Assembly (NCBI RefSeq): GCF_003688725.1
Contig: NZ_REFP01000015.1
Location: 1-62,811, forward strand
DNA: 62,811 nucleotides
Source of the DNA: Thermoactinomyces vulgaris
GTDB taxonomy: Bacteria; Bacillota; Bacilli; Thermoactinomycetales; Thermoactinomycetaceae
Reading direction: 5' to 3'
Shown here: piece after piece, positions 1-11,332 of the stretch
Layout of the letters: every line of letters begins with the position of its first letter
Numbering within the stretch: position 1 is the stretch's first letter
Translations under genes and position numbers: made by a program
The notes under the pieces: generated by a model
Told to the model about the DNA's origin: nothing
Database searches by the model: none
Seen by the model: the letters and a program-made list of their open reading frames with translations, nothing else

Positions 1-36
1 TTGCTTCTTCCATCCTCATTTTCAGGGTGTGTTCAT

Positions 37-113
<77 letters not shown>

Positions 114-120
114 ATCAAAT

Positions 121-238
<118 letters not shown>

Positions 239-250
239 AATTGTCACCCG

Positions 251-287
251 AACCACCTTCAGCAATCATGCTGAAGGTGGTTTTTTT
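251..287 (+). terminator. rRNA operon terminator
   Basis: A 13-bp perfect stem (251-263 with 270-282), a 6-base loop and a T run form a strong intrinsic terminator just after 5S. Confidence 0.93.
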
Positions 288-320
288 ATGCTTGTTTTGA
301 TTTTTTTATGCTTGTTTTGA
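281..320 (+). repeat. Perfect 20-bp tandem duplication after the 5S terminator
   Basis: Bases 281-300 and 301-320 are identical (TTTTTTTATGCTTGTTTTGA). The duplication includes the terminator T tract, so the terminator is followed by two copies of its tail. Slippage during replication is the simplest cause. Confidence 0.9.
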
Positions 321-1030
321 TTTTTTTTTCTTCTTTTGCTATGGATGAGAGGGAATGGGGGCATTTATGGTCATATGTATTTCCTGAAACATATGTCTTC
401 CCATATAAAGTGATGATGGGCAAAGATTGACGAAAGCTGTGGAAAGGATGGCAGGAAAAGATAGATGAACGGGTTTTCCTTTGCAAACCAAAACGTTGAA
501 GGCATCTGGTTCAGCTAAAGGATTGAATGCGTGAATTTTCAATACGTAATGCAGGAATCAAAGAAAGCAAACAAATTATCAGGTTGAATGCATGTATATT
601 TAACACGAATGGCTTGGTGTTTTCTGCCCGGATCTGCAGAAAATATGAAAGAACCGGTCAAAAAATCCGGAATCATTTATTCCGCCAGAGGATGCGGATG
701 CAGAATGATTGCCTCTTGGTTCAGGACGGATATGGATTAAAAAATTTCAATCATCCGGAAAGCCGGTTTAAAAACGGGTATGAGAGGAATTTGGCAACGT
801 CTTTGGCCGATACGTCCATACCGGCATCTGTTTTTTCAGAGGGAGTGAAAGATTTTACATACGAGACGCAGGCGGGCGGTACAAATATAGAAAAGAAAAT
901 CCGGATGTTTTTGCAACGAATGGAAACGGAACGAGACGACTGTTTCTTATCAAGCGGATCCCCAACAAGGTTTTTACGGATTTTGTGTTGTCAGAGGCCT
1001 CTTTTTTTCTTGAAACACCAGATTTATGAT
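321..1030. other. Intergenic stretch between rRNA and purine loci
   Basis: About 700 bases without a recognisable gene. An open frame of 177 codons (527-1060, +) has only a weak ribosome site, an unusual Arg/Cys-rich composition and no recognised motif, and its stop lies in the purine control region. I treat it as probably non-coding. A short inverted repeat CATATGT/ACATATG sits at 372-395. Confidence 0.5.
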
Positions 1031-1033
1031 AAA

Positions 1034-1078
1034 AAACACGAACGAGATGAAATTTTTTAACCGTAAATGTTCGTTTAT
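1034..1078. promoter_or_regulatory. Candidate PurR operator (paired PurBoxes)
   Basis: Two inverted copies of the PurBox core are present: CGAAC at 1039-1043 and GTTCG at 1069-1073, each flanked by A/T. In Bacillus subtilis PurR binds two inverted PurBoxes about 16-17 nt apart, just upstream of the pur promoter. The arrangement and the location immediately before the -35 element at 1083 match, although the first half has ACGAAC rather than CCGAAC. Binding is inferred. Confidence 0.55.
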
Positions 1079-1082
1079 TATA

Positions 1083-1112
1083 TTGACGCGTTCCTTGGTT
1101 TCCTGTTACACT
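1083..1112 (+). promoter_or_regulatory. Sigma-A promoter of the purine operon
   Basis: TTGACG (1083-1088) and TACACT (1107-1112) are separated by 18 bases. Transcription would start near 1119, upstream of the riboswitch aptamer at 1136. Confidence 0.65.
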
Positions 1113-1135
1113 GAGAGTGAATTGAATAGCTGTTG

Positions 1136-1308
1136 TTTTCTCATATATGCTCAGGAATATGGCTTGAGCGTCTCTACCAGGAAACCGTAAATTTCCCGGC
1201 TATGAGAAAAAACTGTTTGTTTGGGATCTTCTTGAGAGAAGATGAGCCTAAGCAGTAGTTTTTCTCATGCCCTTTTTCAGAAAACCTGCTGTTTAGGCTT
1301 ATCTTTTT
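1136..1308 (+). promoter_or_regulatory. Purine (guanine-type) riboswitch
   Basis: The aptamer spans 1136-1210. P1 is a 10-bp helix (TTTTCTCATA with TATGAGAAAA), and the core contains the conserved elements GGAATATGG, TCTCTACC, ACCGTAAATTT and GGCTATG. The base that reads the ligand, equivalent to position 74, is C (1200), which predicts guanine or hypoxanthine rather than adenine. The expression platform (1211-1308) ends in a terminator immediately before purE, so ligand binding should switch the purine operon off. Recognition is by consensus, without a covariance search. Confidence 0.95.
1240..1308 (+). terminator. Riboswitch-controlled terminator before purE
   Basis: A 19-bp stem with G-U pairs (1240-1258 with 1285-1303) is followed by a T tract. 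It ends just before the purE ribosome site. This is the OFF-state hairpin of the guanine riboswitch. Confidence 0.85.
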
Positions 1309-1324
1309 GAAAAGGAGAGGAACC

Positions 1325-1813
1325 ATGGATCAGGCAAAAGTCGGAGTGATTATGGGGAGCACCTCAGATTGGCCGACAATGAAAAATGCATGTGAAGTGT
1401 TAGACGAATTGGGAATCAGTTATGAAAGCAAAGTCGTATCTGCCCATCGTACCCCGGATGAAATGTTTCAATATGCCAGTGAAGCCGAAAACAGAGGCAT
1501 TCAAGTCATTATTGCGGGGGCAGGGGGAGCGGCCCATTTGCCGGGCATGGTGGCAAGCAAAACCGTGTTGCCGGTGATCGGGGTTCCCATCAAAACTTCT
1601 TCCCTGAATGGATTGGATTCCTTGTTGTCCATCGTGCAAATGCCGGGAGGCGTTCCGGTGGCAACCGTTGCCATCGGCAAAGCCGGCGCGGTCAATGCCG
1701 GATTGCTGGCGGCGGAAATGCTCGGCATCAAAGATCCGGAAATTCGCAAACGCCTGCAGCAGCGAAGGGAGCAGATCCGTGAGCGGGTATTGAAGGAGAG
1801 TGATCTTGCTTGA
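1325..1813 (+). CDS. purE: N5-carboxyaminoimidazole ribonucleotide mutase PurE
   Basis: PurE isomerises N5-CAIR to CAIR, the second half of the two-step carboxylation of AIR in purine synthesis. The 162-residue protein has the class I signatures GSTSDWPTM (residues 11-19), SAHRTP (39-44) and [11 protein letters not shown] (64-74). The ATG at 1325 was chosen because AAAGGAGAGG lies just upstream; an in-frame TTG at 1307 sits inside the terminator T run and is unlikely. It is the first gene of the operon, directly behind the guanine riboswitch terminator, and overlaps purK by 4 bases, so translational coupling is likely. Confidence 0.97.
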   Translation: MDQAKVGVIMGSTSDWPTMKNACEVLDELGISYESKVVSAHRTPDEMFQYASEAENRGIQVIIAGAGGAAHLPGMVASKTVLPVIGVPIKTSSLNGLDSLLSIVQMPGGVPVATVAIGKAGAVNAGLLAAEMLGIKDPEIRKRLQQRREQIRERVLKESDLA

Positions 1814-3009
1814 ATTCATACCTGAAGGAAAAACCGCAAGCATTGATCTCTCCGGGTCAAACCGTCGGTATTTTAGGCGGGGGGCAATTGGGAAGAATGG
1901 TCATTAATGAAGGGAGAAAGATGGGCTTTCACTTTGTGACCCTGGATCCCGATCCCGATTGTCCGGGAGCGCAAGCATCAGACCGGCATATTGCGGCTAA
2001 ATATGACGATTGGGATGCTGTGGCCAAACTGGCCGGACAATGCGATTTGATTGTTTATGAATTTGAAAACATCCCTCCGGAAGTGGTCGAATACCTGGAA
2101 AAGATCAAACCGCTCCCCCAGGGAAGCCGGTTGCTGAAAACCACCCGGCATCGGTTGAGGGAGAAAAAAGCGCTCCGGGAAGCGGGCGTCCCGGTGGCCC
2201 GTTTTCAAGAAGTGAATACGTTTCAGGATCTCATGCAAGCAGTGGAAGAGTTGGGATGGCCGGCCGTGCTCAAAACGACAACCGGCGGGTATGACGGAAA
2301 AGGACAGTGGATTTTGCATTCCCTGGACGATGTGGACCGGTTGCCGGCCGGACTGTTTGAAGAAGGCAAACCCTTCATTTTGGAGGAATGGGTTCCTTTT
2401 GAAAAAGAAATTTCGGTGGTCGTTGCCAGGAGTATTCACGGAGAAATGGCAGCTTTTCCGCCGGCTGTTAATTTGCACCGCAATCATATTTTGCATCTGT
2501 CGGTTTCTCCGGCTCCTGTTTCCGATTCCGTCATCCGACAGGCCGTCCATTGGGCAAAGCAAATCGCGGAGTCTTTGGAGGTTGTCGGGCTCATTGCAGT
2601 GGAGATGTTTTGCATGGAAGACGGAAGGCTGCTGGTGAATGAACTGGCTCCCCGGCCTCACAATTCCGGCCATTACACCTATGATGCCTGCCTGACTTCA
2701 CAATTTGAACAGTTGATCCGCGCTGTTGCCGGGCTGCCGCTCGGACCGGCAGAGCAAGTAAAGCCGGCTGTGATGGTAAATCTCCTCGGCGAGCACATGG
2801 AAATGTTCCGGAGTCATTTTCCCCGGCTCCCGGGGGATATCAAGCCGCATTGGTACGGAAAAAAAGAAGCAAAGCCCGGACGGAAAATGGGGCATCTGAC
2901 CTTGCTCGGCCGGTCCATGGAAGAAGCAGTTCAGTGGATGGACGGGAGCGGAATTTGGCCTCCTTTGACGGAACAAGAAAAAAAGGTTATTTATAATAGA
3001 GATTCTTAA
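1810..3009 (+). CDS. purK: N5-carboxyaminoimidazole ribonucleotide synthase PurK
   Basis: PurK uses ATP and bicarbonate to turn AIR into N5-CAIR, the substrate of PurE. The 399-residue protein is an ATP-grasp enzyme: the nucleotide-binding start GGGQLGRM lies at residues 23-30, EFENIP at 84-89, and a later [12 protein letters not shown] block supplies metal and phosphate ligands. Translation starts at TTG 1810 inside the end of purE, with AAGGAGAG about ten bases before. The length is typical. The PurE/PurK pair shows that this organism uses the bacterial two-enzyme route. Confidence 0.97.
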   Translation: MNSYLKEKPQALISPGQTVGILGGGQLGRMVINEGRKMGFHFVTLDPDPDCPGAQASDRHIAAKYDDWDAVAKLAGQCDLIVYEFENIPPEVVEYLEKIKPLPQGSRLLKTTRHRLREKKALREAGVPVARFQEVNTFQDLMQAVEELGWPAVLKTTTGGYDGKGQWILHSLDDVDRLPAGLFEEGKPFILEEWVPFEKEISVVVARSIHGEMAAFPPAVNLHRNHILHLSVSPAPVSDSVIRQAVHWAKQIAESLEVVGLIAVEMFCMEDGRLLVNELAPRPHNSGHYTYDACLTSQFEQLIRAVAGLPLGPAEQVKPAVMVNLLGEHMEMFRSHFPRLPGDIKPHWYGKKEAKPGRKMGHLTLLGRSMEEAVQWMDGSGIWPPLTEQEKKVIYNRDS

Positions 3010-3025
3010 AAAAGGTGGAAAAGCA

Positions 3026-4324
3026 ATGATTGAACGTTATACGCGACCCGAGATGGGACAAATCTGGACCGAAGAAAACAAATACCAAGCATGGTTGGAA
3101 GTAGAAATCCTTTCCTGCGAAGCTTGGGCCAAATTGGGCGTCATTCCGGAAGAAGACGTCAAACAGATCCGCAAAAACGCGGAAATTCATGTGAACCGCA
3201 TTTATGAAATTGAACAGGAAACGCGCCATGATGTGGTGGCCTTCACCCGGGCAGTGGCGGAAACATTGGGCCCGGAATCCAAATGGGTCCACTACGGATT
3301 GACCTCCACCGATGTGGTGGATACGGCGCTTTCCTATCTCTTAAAGCAAGCCAATGAAATTTTGCTGAAAGACCTGGACCGTTTGATTGAGGTGTTGAAA
3401 GAAAAAGCCAAAGAGCATAAATACACCGTCATGATGGGGCGCACCCACGGGGTTCATGCCGAACCGACCACATTCGGATTGAAAATGGCCCTGTGGCTGG
3501 AAGAGATGAAACGAAACAGAGAGCGCTTCGTGCAAGCCATGGAGACCGTGCGGGTCGGAAAAATTTCCGGGGCGGTCGGAACGTATGCCAATATTGATCC
3601 CTTTGTGGAGAAATATGTTTGCGAAAAACTGGGGTTGAAACATTCCCCGATTTCGACGCAAACCCTGCAACGCGACCGTCATGCGCAATACGTCTCCACC
3701 TTGGCCCTGATTGCCACATCGCTGGAGAAGTTTGCCACCGAGATTCGCGGTTTGCAAAAAAGCGAGACCCGGGAAGTGGAAGAGCCCTTCCGCAAAGGAC
3801 AAAAAGGATCATCGGCCATGCCGCACAAACGCAATCCGATCGGTTGTGAAAACATCAGCGGATTGGCCCGAGTGGTTCGCGGACACATGGTCTCTGCATA
3901 TGAAAATGTTTCTCTCTGGCATGAACGGGATATTTCCCATTCATCGGTGGAACGGGTGATTTTGCCGGATTCCACGATTTTGCTCAACTATATGTTGAAT
4001 CGTTTCACCAACATCGTTCGTGATTTAACCGTATTCCCGGAAAATATGAAACGGAATATGGAACGGACCTTCGGGCTCATTTATTCGCAACGGGTGCTGC
4101 TCAGTCTCATCAATAAAGGATTGAAACGGGAAGAGGCTTATGACCGTGTGCAGCGTTTGGCCATGCAGGCTTGGGAAGAACAGCGTCCGTTTAAGCCTCT
4201 GGTGGAACAAGACGAGTTGATTTCCCGGACATTAACCCCCGAAGAGGTGGAAGATTGTTTTGATTACCGTTACCACTTAAAACAAGTGGACACGATTTTC
4301 ACCCGGTTGGGATTGGATGATTGA
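3026..4324 (+). CDS. purB: Adenylosuccinate lyase PurB
   Basis: PurB removes fumarate twice in purine synthesis: from SAICAR to give AICAR and from adenylosuccinate to give AMP. The 432-residue protein shows the fumarase/aspartase fold landmarks: TSTDVVDT (93-100), [10 protein letters not shown] (138-147, catalytic histidine) and the mobile signature loop [11 protein letters not shown] (261-271) with the catalytic serine. AAAGGTGG precedes the ATG. It lies 16 bases after purK and about 60 before purC, within the same operon. Confidence 0.98.
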   Translation: MIERYTRPEMGQIWTEENKYQAWLEVEILSCEAWAKLGVIPEEDVKQIRKNAEIHVNRIYEIEQETRHDVVAFTRAVAETLGPESKWVHYGLTSTDVVDTALSYLLKQANEILLKDLDRLIEVLKEKAKEHKYTVMMGRTHGVHAEPTTFGLKMALWLEEMKRNRERFVQAMETVRVGKISGAVGTYANIDPFVEKYVCEKLGLKHSPISTQTLQRDRHAQYVSTLALIATSLEKFATEIRGLQKSETREVEEPFRKGQKGSSAMPHKRNPIGCENISGLARVVRGHMVSAYENVSLWHERDISHSSVERVILPDSTILLNYMLNRFTNIVRDLTVFPENMKRNMERTFGLIYSQRVLLSLINKGLKREEAYDRVQRLAMQAWEEQRPFKPLVEQDELISRTLTPEEVEDCFDYRYHLKQVDTIFTRLGLDD

Positions 4325-4384
4325 TTTCGCGGTGAAGCCGGTTTTCCGGCTTCCCTCCCACCTTCCTTTGAAAGGAGCAGGCCA

Positions 4385-5104
4385 ATGGATACCTTGGAGA
4401 TGTTATATGAAGGAAAGGCCAAGCAAATTTTTAAAACCGGTGACCCTTCCTTGGTTCTGGTGCGCTACAAGGATGCGGCAACGGCTTTTAACGGTGAGAA
4501 GCGGGCTGAGCTTTCAGGCAAAGGCGAATTGAACAACCGGATCAGTTCCTTCTTCTTTCAATTGTTAACCAAAGAAGGCATTCCACATCATTTTGTAAGA
4601 GAAGTTTCCGCATGCGAGCAACTGGTGAAAAAGGTGAACATCATCCCGCTGGAAGTGGTGGTGAGAAACCGGGTGGCCGGTTCCATGGCCAAAAGGCTGG
4701 GGCTGGAAGAAGGAAAAATCCTGCCGCAACCGGTGGTGGAGTTTTATTACAAAAACGATGAGCTGGGGGACCCGCTTTTGACGGAAGACCACGTGGCCAT
4801 TTTGAATCTGGCGACCCCTGCGCAAAGAGCCCGGCTCAAAGAGACGGCTTTAAAGGTAAACCGCTTTTTGTCGGAATGGTTGGATCAACGGGGAATTGTG
4901 CTGGTGGATTTTAAATTGGAATTTGGAACGGATGAAAAGGGCGAAATATTGTTGGCGGACGAAATTTCACCGGATACTTGCCGCTTTTGGGATAAAGAAA
5001 CCGGGGAGCGTCTGGATAAGGATCGTTTTCGCCGTGATCTCGGCCAGGTTGTGGAATCTTATCAAAAAATTTGGAATCGTTTGGAAGGGGATAGCCATGT
5101 TTAA
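4385..5104 (+). CDS. purC: SAICAR synthetase PurC
   Basis: PurC ligates aspartate to CAIR with ATP to form SAICAR. The 239-residue protein starts with the family nucleotide-binding segment YEGKAKQIF (8-16) and carries the two signatures around LVDFKLEFG and ADEISPDTCRFWD. AAAGGAG precedes the ATG. Its stop overlaps the purS start by 8 bases, which points to coupled translation with the FGAM synthase subunits. Confidence 0.98.
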   Translation: MDTLEMLYEGKAKQIFKTGDPSLVLVRYKDAATAFNGEKRAELSGKGELNNRISSFFFQLLTKEGIPHHFVREVSACEQLVKKVNIIPLEVVVRNRVAGSMAKRLGLEEGKILPQPVVEFYYKNDELGDPLLTEDHVAILNLATPAQRARLKETALKVNRFLSEWLDQRGIVLVDFKLEFGTDEKGEILLADEISPDTCRFWDKETGERLDKDRFRRDLGQVVESYQKIWNRLEGDSHV

Positions 5105-5348
5105 AGCTGAAATTTTCGTGTCGCTGAAAGAAAGTGTTCTGGATCCGCAGGGAGTGGCCGTCAAAAGTTCACTGCATTCCCTCGGGTTTCAAAAAGTGAG
5201 CGATGTCCGCATCGGCAAGCGCCTGGAGATGATGCTGGAATGCGACAGCCGGGAAGAGGCGGAAAAACAGGTTCAGGCGATGTGTGAAAAAATGTTGGCC
5301 AATCCAACGATCGAAAATTATACCTTTGAAGTGGAGAGGGTGTCCTGA
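5097..5348 (+). CDS. purS: FGAM synthase subunit PurS
   Basis: PurS is the small structural subunit that bridges PurQ and PurL in the three-part formylglycinamidine ribonucleotide synthase of Gram-positive bacteria. The 83-residue product has the usual length and the family motifs, including the LDPQG segment near residue 16 and the RIGKR block near 40. The ATG at 5097 lies inside the end of purC, with GGAAGGGG upstream. It is directly followed by purQ and purL, its expected partners. Confidence 0.96.
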   Translation: MFKAEIFVSLKESVLDPQGVAVKSSLHSLGFQKVSDVRIGKRLEMMLECDSREEAEKQVQAMCEKMLANPTIENYTFEVERVS

Positions 5349-5349
5349 C

Positions 5350-6033
5350 GTGAAATTTGCGGTTCCCGTATTTCCCGGATCCAATTGTGACATGGACTGT
5401 ATCCATGCGGTTGAAGACGTATTGGGCAATCCGGTGACACCGGTATGGCATCATGAATCGGATTTGTCTTCCTATGATGCCGTGATTTTGCCGGGAGGAT
5501 TTTCTTACGGCGATTATTTGCGCTCCGGTGCCATTGCACGGTTTTCCCCGGTGATGCAAGGTGTCAAAAAAGCAGCGGCAGACGGAAAACTGGTGATCGG
5601 TATCTGCAACGGATTTCAAATTTTGCTGGAAAGCGGATTGTTGCCGGGAGCGATGTTGAAAAACAAAAACCTTTCTTTTCTCTGTGATTTTCAGACCCTG
5701 CGCGTGGAAAACGCCAAAACCCCGTTTACGATGCAGTATCAGGAAGGCGAACGGATCCGGATTCCGATCGCGCATCAGGAAGGCAATTATTACTGTGATG
5801 AAAAGACCCTCGCCGGGTTGGAAGAAAACGGGCAGATTGTGTTTCGTTATGCGGATGAAAATCCCAACGGCTCCGTGCAAAACATCGCAGGCATTTGCAA
5901 CCGGGAAGGAAACGTGCTGGGCATGATGCCCCACCCGGAAAGGGCAATTCACGAGTGGATGGGATCCGAAGACGGAAGACGCCTGTTTCAATCGATGTTG
6001 AAATACGGGAAGGAGAATGGCGGTGCAGCTTGA
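5350..6033 (+). CDS. purQ: FGAM synthase glutaminase subunit PurQ
   Basis: PurQ hydrolyses glutamine and channels ammonia to PurL. The 227-residue class I amidotransferase contains the nucleophile motif GICNGFQ (Cys86), LPGGFSYGD (48-56) and the C-terminal HPERA with the catalytic histidine and glutamate. The GTG at 5350 is preceded by GGAGAGGG and gives the family N-terminus [13 protein letters not shown]. The gene begins one base after purS and overlaps purL. Confidence 0.97.
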   Translation: MKFAVPVFPGSNCDMDCIHAVEDVLGNPVTPVWHHESDLSSYDAVILPGGFSYGDYLRSGAIARFSPVMQGVKKAAADGKLVIGICNGFQILLESGLLPGAMLKNKNLSFLCDFQTLRVENAKTPFTMQYQEGERIRIPIAHQEGNYYCDEKTLAGLEENGQIVFRYADENPNGSVQNIAGICNREGNVLGMMPHPERAIHEWMGSEDGRRLFQSMLKYGKENGGAA

Positions 6034-8305
6034 GAACAAAGTGATCGAGAAGTTGGGCAATGAACCCTCCCCGGAAGTGATCAAGGAGAAAAAATTATAC
6101 CGGGAGATGGGGCTGTCGGATCAGGAGTTTGAACAAATTGCCGGGCATCTGGGACGTTTGCCGAACTGGACGGAAACAGGGATTTACAGTGTCATGTGGT
6201 CAGAACACTGCAGTTATAAAAATTCAAAACCGTTGTTGAAGCGGTTTCCGACCCAGGGCCCAAGGGTGATTCAAGGGCCCGGGGAGGGAGCCGGGGTGAT
6301 CGACATTGATGATGGCCAAGCCGTTGTTTTTAAAATCGAAAGTCACAATCACCCTTCAGCCATTGAACCGTTCCAGGGGGCCGCAACCGGGGTGGGCGGC
6401 ATCATCCGGGATGTCTTCTCCATGGGCGCCAGACCCGTTGCGCTTTTAAATTCGCTCCGGTTTGGCGATTTGCGTTCCCCGAGGGTCCGTTATCTGTTTG
6501 AACAAGTTGTGGCCGGGATTGCCCATTATGGAAATTGCATCGGCATCCCGACCGTGGGCGGGGAAGTCGTTTTTGACGATGCATATGACGGCAATCCGTT
6601 GGTCAATGCCATGTGCGTGGGTGTCTTGAATCATGACGAGTTGCAAAAAGGGGTTGCCATTGGTCCGGGAAATCCCGTGATTTATGTCGGTTCCAGCACC
6701 GGACGGGACGGGATCCACGGAGCCACGTTTGCCAGTGAAGAGTTGAATGAATCGGCCGGGGAAAAACGTCCGGCGGTTCAAGTCGGTGATCCGTTTATGG
6801 AGAAGCTGCTGCTTGAGGCTTGTTTGGAAATGGTGAAAAAGGAAATGTTGATCGGGATTCAGGACATGGGCGCCGCCGGACTCACCTGTTCCAGTGCTGA
6901 AATGGCGGCCAAAGGCGGGCACGGATTGGAACTGAATCTGGATCTGGTTCCCCAGCGCGAAAAGGGAATGACCCCCTATGAGATCATGCTTTCCGAATCC
7001 CAGGAACGGATGCTTCTGGTGGTGGAAAAAGGGCGGGAGCAAGAAATCATGAACATCTGCAAGAAGTGGGGCTTGCAATCCGCCGTGATCGGGCAGGTGA
7101 CTGAAGGGGATCGTTACCGGATTTATTCCCAAAATCAATTGGTTGCCGACATTCCTGTCAACACGTTGGTGGATGATGCTCCGGTTTATACCCGGGAGGA
7201 AAAAGTCCCAGAATATTATGTGCAAAATGCCTCGGTCCAACCGGAAGAAGACTTGAAAGATATTGATCCGGGGCAAGCGCTTTTGCAGATGGTTTCTTCC
7301 CCCAACATGGGAAGCAAAAAGTGGGTTTACCGCCAATATGACCACATGGTGCGTGCCAGCACGGCGGTGCGGCCGGGATCGGATGCCGCGGTGGTCATTC
7401 TTCGCGGGACGGAGAAAGCCTTGGCCATGTCCACCGACGGAAACGGGCGTTATGTTTACCTTGATCCGGTTCAGGGAGGAAAAATTGCCGTCAGTGAAGC
7501 GGCGCGAAATGTGGTTTGTTCCGGGGCTGAGCCTTTGGGCATCACGGATTGCCTGAATTTCGGAAACCCGGAAAAACCAGAAGTGTATTGGCAGCTGTCC
7601 AAGGCGATTGACGGCATGTCCGAGGCTTGTCGCGTGCTTGAATCCCCAGTTATTGGCGGAAATGTCAGCTTATACAACGAAACCAAAGGAAATCCGATTT
7701 ACCCGACTCCGGTGGTGGGAATGGTCGGGCTGATCCAAAAGCGGGAGCATATCACGACGCAAGCGTTTAAAAACGACGGGGATGTGATTATTCTCCTGGG
7801 GGACACTTATGCCGAATTGGGAGGAAGCGAGTTGCAACATCTGATCACGGGCTTGGTCAGCGGCCGGCCGCCGGTATGTGATCTTCAGAAAGAACAGGCT
7901 GTGCAAAAAGCGGTTCTTCAAGCCATTCGTTCCGGATACGTCCAATCGGCGCATGATGTGTCCGAAGGCGGTTTGGCTTTGGCTCTGGCCGAATCTTGTA
8001 TTTCCGGCGGAAAAGGGGCAACCGTCTTCGTGGAGACTGACTTGGCACCGGCCGTCTGTTTGTTCAGTGAAAGTCAGTCGCGCATTTTGATCACCGCTTC
8101 CCCGGAAAATGCGGGTCAGATTCAGGAGATTGCCCGCCAATACGGAGTTCCTTGCCGCAAAATCGGGGAAGTGACCGGTGAACGTAAGTTGAAGGTCTCG
8201 GTAAACGGGCGCGGTGTTATTCACCAAGATGTTGATCTTTTGAGCAAACGATGGGAGGCTGCCATTTCATGCGCGATGAATCCATCTTCGACTTCGATGA
8301 GTTAA
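6023..8305 (+). CDS. purL: FGAM synthase large subunit PurL
   Basis: PurL makes FGAM from FGAR, ATP and the ammonia released by PurQ. The product of about 760 residues is the short Gram-positive form, which works with PurS and PurQ. Conserved segments include [11 protein letters not shown] near the start, [15 protein letters not shown] and [15 protein letters not shown] at 6010-6015 is one base from ATG 6017 but seven from GTG 6023, so I prefer GTG 6023; the two differ by two residues. The gene overlaps purQ before it and purF after it. Confidence 0.97.
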   Translation: MQLENKVIEKLGNEPSPEVIKEKKLYREMGLSDQEFEQIAGHLGRLPNWTETGIYSVMWSEHCSYKNSKPLLKRFPTQGPRVIQGPGEGAGVIDIDDGQAVVFKIESHNHPSAIEPFQGAATGVGGIIRDVFSMGARPVALLNSLRFGDLRSPRVRYLFEQVVAGIAHYGNCIGIPTVGGEVVFDDAYDGNPLVNAMCVGVLNHDELQKGVAIGPGNPVIYVGSSTGRDGIHGATFASEELNESAGEKRPAVQVGDPFMEKLLLEACLEMVKKEMLIGIQDMGAAGLTCSSAEMAAKGGHGLELNLDLVPQREKGMTPYEIMLSESQERMLLVVEKGREQEIMNICKKWGLQSAVIGQVTEGDRYRIYSQNQLVADIPVNTLVDDAPVYTREEKVPEYYVQNASVQPEEDLKDIDPGQALLQMVSSPNMGSKKWVYRQYDHMVRASTAVRPGSDAAVVILRGTEKALAMSTDGNGRYVYLDPVQGGKIAVSEAARNVVCSGAEPLGITDCLNFGNPEKPEVYWQLSKAIDGMSEACRVLESPVIGGNVSLYNETKGNPIYPTPVVGMVGLIQKREHITTQAFKNDGDVIILLGDTYAELGGSELQHLITGLVSGRPPVCDLQKEQAVQKAVLQAIRSGYVQSAHDVSEGGLALALAESCISGGKGATVFVETDLAPAVCLFSESQSRILITASPENAGQIQEIARQYGVPCRKIGEVTGERKLKVSVNGRGVIHQDVDLLSKRWEAAISCAMNPSSTSMS

Positions 8306-9693
8306 ACGAAGAATGCGGTGTATTTGCGATCATCGGACATCCGGATGCCGCGCTGCTCACATATTACGGCTTGCACGCTTTGCAACACCGGGGGCAGGAA
8401 AGTGCCGGTATTGTTTCCGCTGAGGACGGGGAATTGTTTGCCAAACGGGGGACCGGGCTGGTGACCGAAGTGTTTGATTCCGCGAATTTGAAAGGGTTAA
8501 AGGGAACCACCGCCATCGGCCATGTCCGGTACTCCACCTCCGGGGGATCAGGATTGGAAAATGCCCAACCCTTGGTCTTTAATTTTTCGTCGGGCAAATT
8601 GGCGATTGCGACCAACGGCAACTTGGTGAATGCCAAACGGTTGCGCTTGCAACTGGAAAAAGAAGGATCCATTTTTCAAACCACATCCGATACGGAAGTC
8701 ATTGCCCATTTGATTGCCCGTTCCAAAGCCCCGACATTGGAAGAAGCCGTCAAAGAAGCCCTGAAGCAAGTGGTCGGCGCCTATGCTTTGCTCATCCTGA
8801 CCAATGATCAATTGATCGTCGCTTCGGATCCGCACGGCCTTCGTCCTTTTGCCATGGGGAAAATCGGAGAGGCTCATGTCTTTTCATCCGAAACCTGTGC
8901 GTTTAATGTGATCGGCGCAGAATTGGTAAGAGAAATCGAACCGGGGGAGATGATTGTTTTCGACCGGAACGGCGGGATGAAAACCACCCGGTTTGCCGGA
9001 AAAAGAGAACGCGCGCTTTGCGCATTTGAATATGTGTATTTTGCCCGTCCGGACAGTTTGATCCGCGGGGTGAATGTGCATGCGGCCCGCAAGCGGATGG
9101 GAAGAATCTTGTCGCAAGAAGCACCGGTGGAAGCGGATGTGGTGACCGGGGTGCCGGATTCCAGCACCTCAGCGGCAATCGGGTTTGCCGAAGCCACAGG
9201 CATTCCGTACGAGTTGGGATTGATTAAAAACCGCTATATCGGACGGACTTTCATTCAACCGAGCCAGGAATTGCGGGAACAAGGCGTGCGGATGAAGTTA
9301 AGCGCCGTGGAGGGTGTGGTTTCCGGAAAAAGAGTCGTCATGGTGGACGATTCGATTGTCCGGGGCACCACCAGCCGCCGGATTGTACGGATGTTGCGGG
9401 AAGCGGGCGCCACGGAAGTTCATGTCCGCATCAGTTCCCCTCCTGTGAAAAATCCGTGTTTTTACGGAATTGACACGCCGGACCGCAAACAGTTGGTGGC
9501 GGCGGTGAAAAGCATCGATGAAATTTGCAAAGAGATTGGCGCCGATTCGCTGGCTTTTCTCAGCGCCAAGGGAATGCTGAATGCCATTGGATACACTTCA
9601 TCCGATCAAAACCACGGGCACTGTCTGGCTTGTTTCACCGGTGAATATCCGACCGAAGTGGAAGAGGGACTGGCATTGGAGGGGAAATCATGA
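8269..9693 (+). CDS. purF: Amidophosphoribosyltransferase PurF
   Basis: PurF catalyses the first committed purine step, making phosphoribosylamine from PRPP and glutamine. The 474-residue protein begins with a 15-residue propeptide ending in NEE, followed by Cys16, the N-terminal nucleophile exposed by self-cleavage. The PRPP motif [14 protein letters not shown] and late cysteines, including CLACF, fit the iron-sulfur Bacillus-type enzyme. The ATG at 8269 is ten bases after GGGAGG. It overlaps purL by 37 bases and purM by 4. Confidence 0.97.
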   Translation: MRDESIFDFDELNEECGVFAIIGHPDAALLTYYGLHALQHRGQESAGIVSAEDGELFAKRGTGLVTEVFDSANLKGLKGTTAIGHVRYSTSGGSGLENAQPLVFNFSSGKLAIATNGNLVNAKRLRLQLEKEGSIFQTTSDTEVIAHLIARSKAPTLEEAVKEALKQVVGAYALLILTNDQLIVASDPHGLRPFAMGKIGEAHVFSSETCAFNVIGAELVREIEPGEMIVFDRNGGMKTTRFAGKRERALCAFEYVYFARPDSLIRGVNVHAARKRMGRILSQEAPVEADVVTGVPDSSTSAAIGFAEATGIPYELGLIKNRYIGRTFIQPSQELREQGVRMKLSAVEGVVSGKRVVMVDDSIVRGTTSRRIVRMLREAGATEVHVRISSPPVKNPCFYGIDTPDRKQLVAAVKSIDEICKEIGADSLAFLSAKGMLNAIGYTSSDQNHGHCLACFTGEYPTEVEEGLALEGKS

Positions 9694-10733
9694 GTCAAGC
9701 GTACAAGGCCGCAGGAGTCGATATCCAAGCCGGCAATGAGACTGTCAAACGGATCAAAAAGCATGTGCAAAGAACCATGCGTCCCGAAGTGTTGGGGAAC
9801 ATCGGCGGATTTGGCGGATTGTTTGCCTTAAAGCCTTATGAGGAGCCGGTGTTGGTATCGGCAACCGACGGCGTCGGGACCAAACTTTTGATTGCCATGA
9901 TGATGGACAAACATGACACCGTCGGCGTGGATTGTGTGGCCATGTGTGTGAATGATATCATTGTTCAAGGGGCAGAGCCCTTGTTTTTCCTGGATTATTT
10001 GGCAACCGGCCGCCTTTTGCCCGAACAGGCCGAACAAGTGATCAAGGGGATCGCCGATGGATGCGAACAGGCAGGCTGTGCGTTGATCGGGGGAGAAACA
10101 GCAGAAATGCCCGGGATGTATTCATCGGGAGAATATGATATTGCCGGGTTTGCAGTGGGGGTTGCCGAGAAGAAAGATCTTTTGCCGCGGAAGGACATTC
10201 AAGAAGGCGATGTCTTGATCGGGCTTGCTTCCAGCGGACTCCACAGCAACGGGTTCAGCCTGGTGCGGAAAGTGCTGCTTCAAGACCGAAAACATTCGCT
10301 TCACGAAGAAATTCCGGCACTGGGACAAACCTTGGGCGAAGAGTTGCTCACCCCGACCCGCATTTATGTAAAAACCATATGGACGCTTCTCCGGGAATTT
10401 ACCATCAAAGGCATGGCCCACATCACCGGAGGCGGGTTTGTGGAAAATATTCCCCGCGTTTTGCCGGAGGGGGCTTGTGCCTTGATTGACCGGTCTTCAT
10501 GGGAGATCCCACCGATTTTTTCCTTGATTCAAAAAGAAGGAGCCATTGGTATTGAAGAAATGTACCAAACATTCAACATGGGAATCGGCATGGTTCTGAT
10601 CGTTCCCGAAGAAGAGGCCAAAGCGGTGCTTCAAGCTGCCGGGCAACTTGGTGAGAAGGCTTGGGTGATCGGAAACATCGGGAGCGGAACACAACCTGTC
10701 CGGTGGGCAGGAGGGGATGCAAAGTGGGTGTAG
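9690..10733 (+). CDS. purM: AIR synthetase PurM
   Basis: PurM closes the imidazole ring, turning FGAM into AIR with ATP. The 347-residue protein shows the PurM superfamily segments [30 protein letters not shown] and the later HITGGGF. The ATG overlaps the purF stop as ATGA, with GGAGGGG just upstream. The length is normal. Confidence 0.98.
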   Translation: MSQAYKAAGVDIQAGNETVKRIKKHVQRTMRPEVLGNIGGFGGLFALKPYEEPVLVSATDGVGTKLLIAMMMDKHDTVGVDCVAMCVNDIIVQGAEPLFFLDYLATGRLLPEQAEQVIKGIADGCEQAGCALIGGETAEMPGMYSSGEYDIAGFAVGVAEKKDLLPRKDIQEGDVLIGLASSGLHSNGFSLVRKVLLQDRKHSLHEEIPALGQTLGEELLTPTRIYVKTIWTLLREFTIKGMAHITGGGFVENIPRVLPEGACALIDRSSWEIPPIFSLIQKEGAIGIEEMYQTFNMGIGMVLIVPEEEAKAVLQAAGQLGEKAWVIGNIGSGTQPVRWAGGDAKWV

Positions 10734-11299
10734 CCATTTTTGCATCCGGAAACGGGAGCAACTTTGAAGCACTGGTCCACCATTCCCGCAAGCACGCTTG
10801 GGCAGATGAAATCAGGCTGTTGTTTTGCGACCGGCCGGGAGCCGGTGTGATCGGGCGTGCCCAGCGGTTGAAGATTCCGGCCATTCAACGGAGCCCCAAG
10901 GAATTTGCCGATAAAGCGTCTTATGAAAGATGGCTGCTCGGGGTGTTAAAGGAACATGGGATTGACCGGATTGTGCTGGCAGGATATATGCGGTTGATTG
11001 GCCCGACTTTGCTTGAGGCATATCCCGACCGGATAATCAATATCCATCCGTCTTTGTTGCCGGCATTTCCCGGAAAAGATGCCATATTAAAAGCCTACCG
11101 CCATCCGGTGTGTGTGTCCGGCGTCACGGTTCACCTGGTGGATGAAGGAATGGATACCGGACGGATTTTGGCACAAGTCCCGGTTTCTATTGAAAAAGGG
11201 GACACTCTGAAAACATTTGAGGAAAAAATGCATCAGGCAGAGCACCGGTTGTATCCCGAAGTTGTTCAAAAATGGATTGCCGGTGAAATCGGGGATTAG
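10724..11299 (+). CDS. purN: Phosphoribosylglycinamide formyltransferase PurN
   Basis: PurN transfers a formyl group from 10-formyltetrahydrofolate to GAR. The 191-residue product starts with the fold-typical ASGNGSNF and carries the catalytic and folate-binding segments [20 protein letters not shown] and [11 protein letters not shown]. The GTG at 10724 lies seven bases after AGGAGGGG and overlaps the purM end by 10 bases; longer upstream frames are only read-through. Confidence 0.96.
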   Translation: MGVAIFASGNGSNFEALVHHSRKHAWADEIRLLFCDRPGAGVIGRAQRLKIPAIQRSPKEFADKASYERWLLGVLKEHGIDRIVLAGYMRLIGPTLLEAYPDRIINIHPSLLPAFPGKDAILKAYRHPVCVSGVTVHLVDEGMDTGRILAQVPVSIEKGDTLKTFEEKMHQAEHRLYPEVVQKWIAGEIGD

Positions 11300-11332
11300 A
11301 AGAACAGTACAGCTGATAAGGGAGGCAGAACA

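Noticed and set aside
527-1060. Open frame of 177 codons upstream of the purine operon
   Set aside because: Weak ribosome site, unusual composition, no motif, and its end lies in the PurR operator region.
5161-7345. Long antisense frames across purS-purQ-purL (for example 5161-6084 and 6446-7345, minus)
   Set aside because: They mirror strongly conserved purine genes and show His/Arg/Phe-rich shadow composition.
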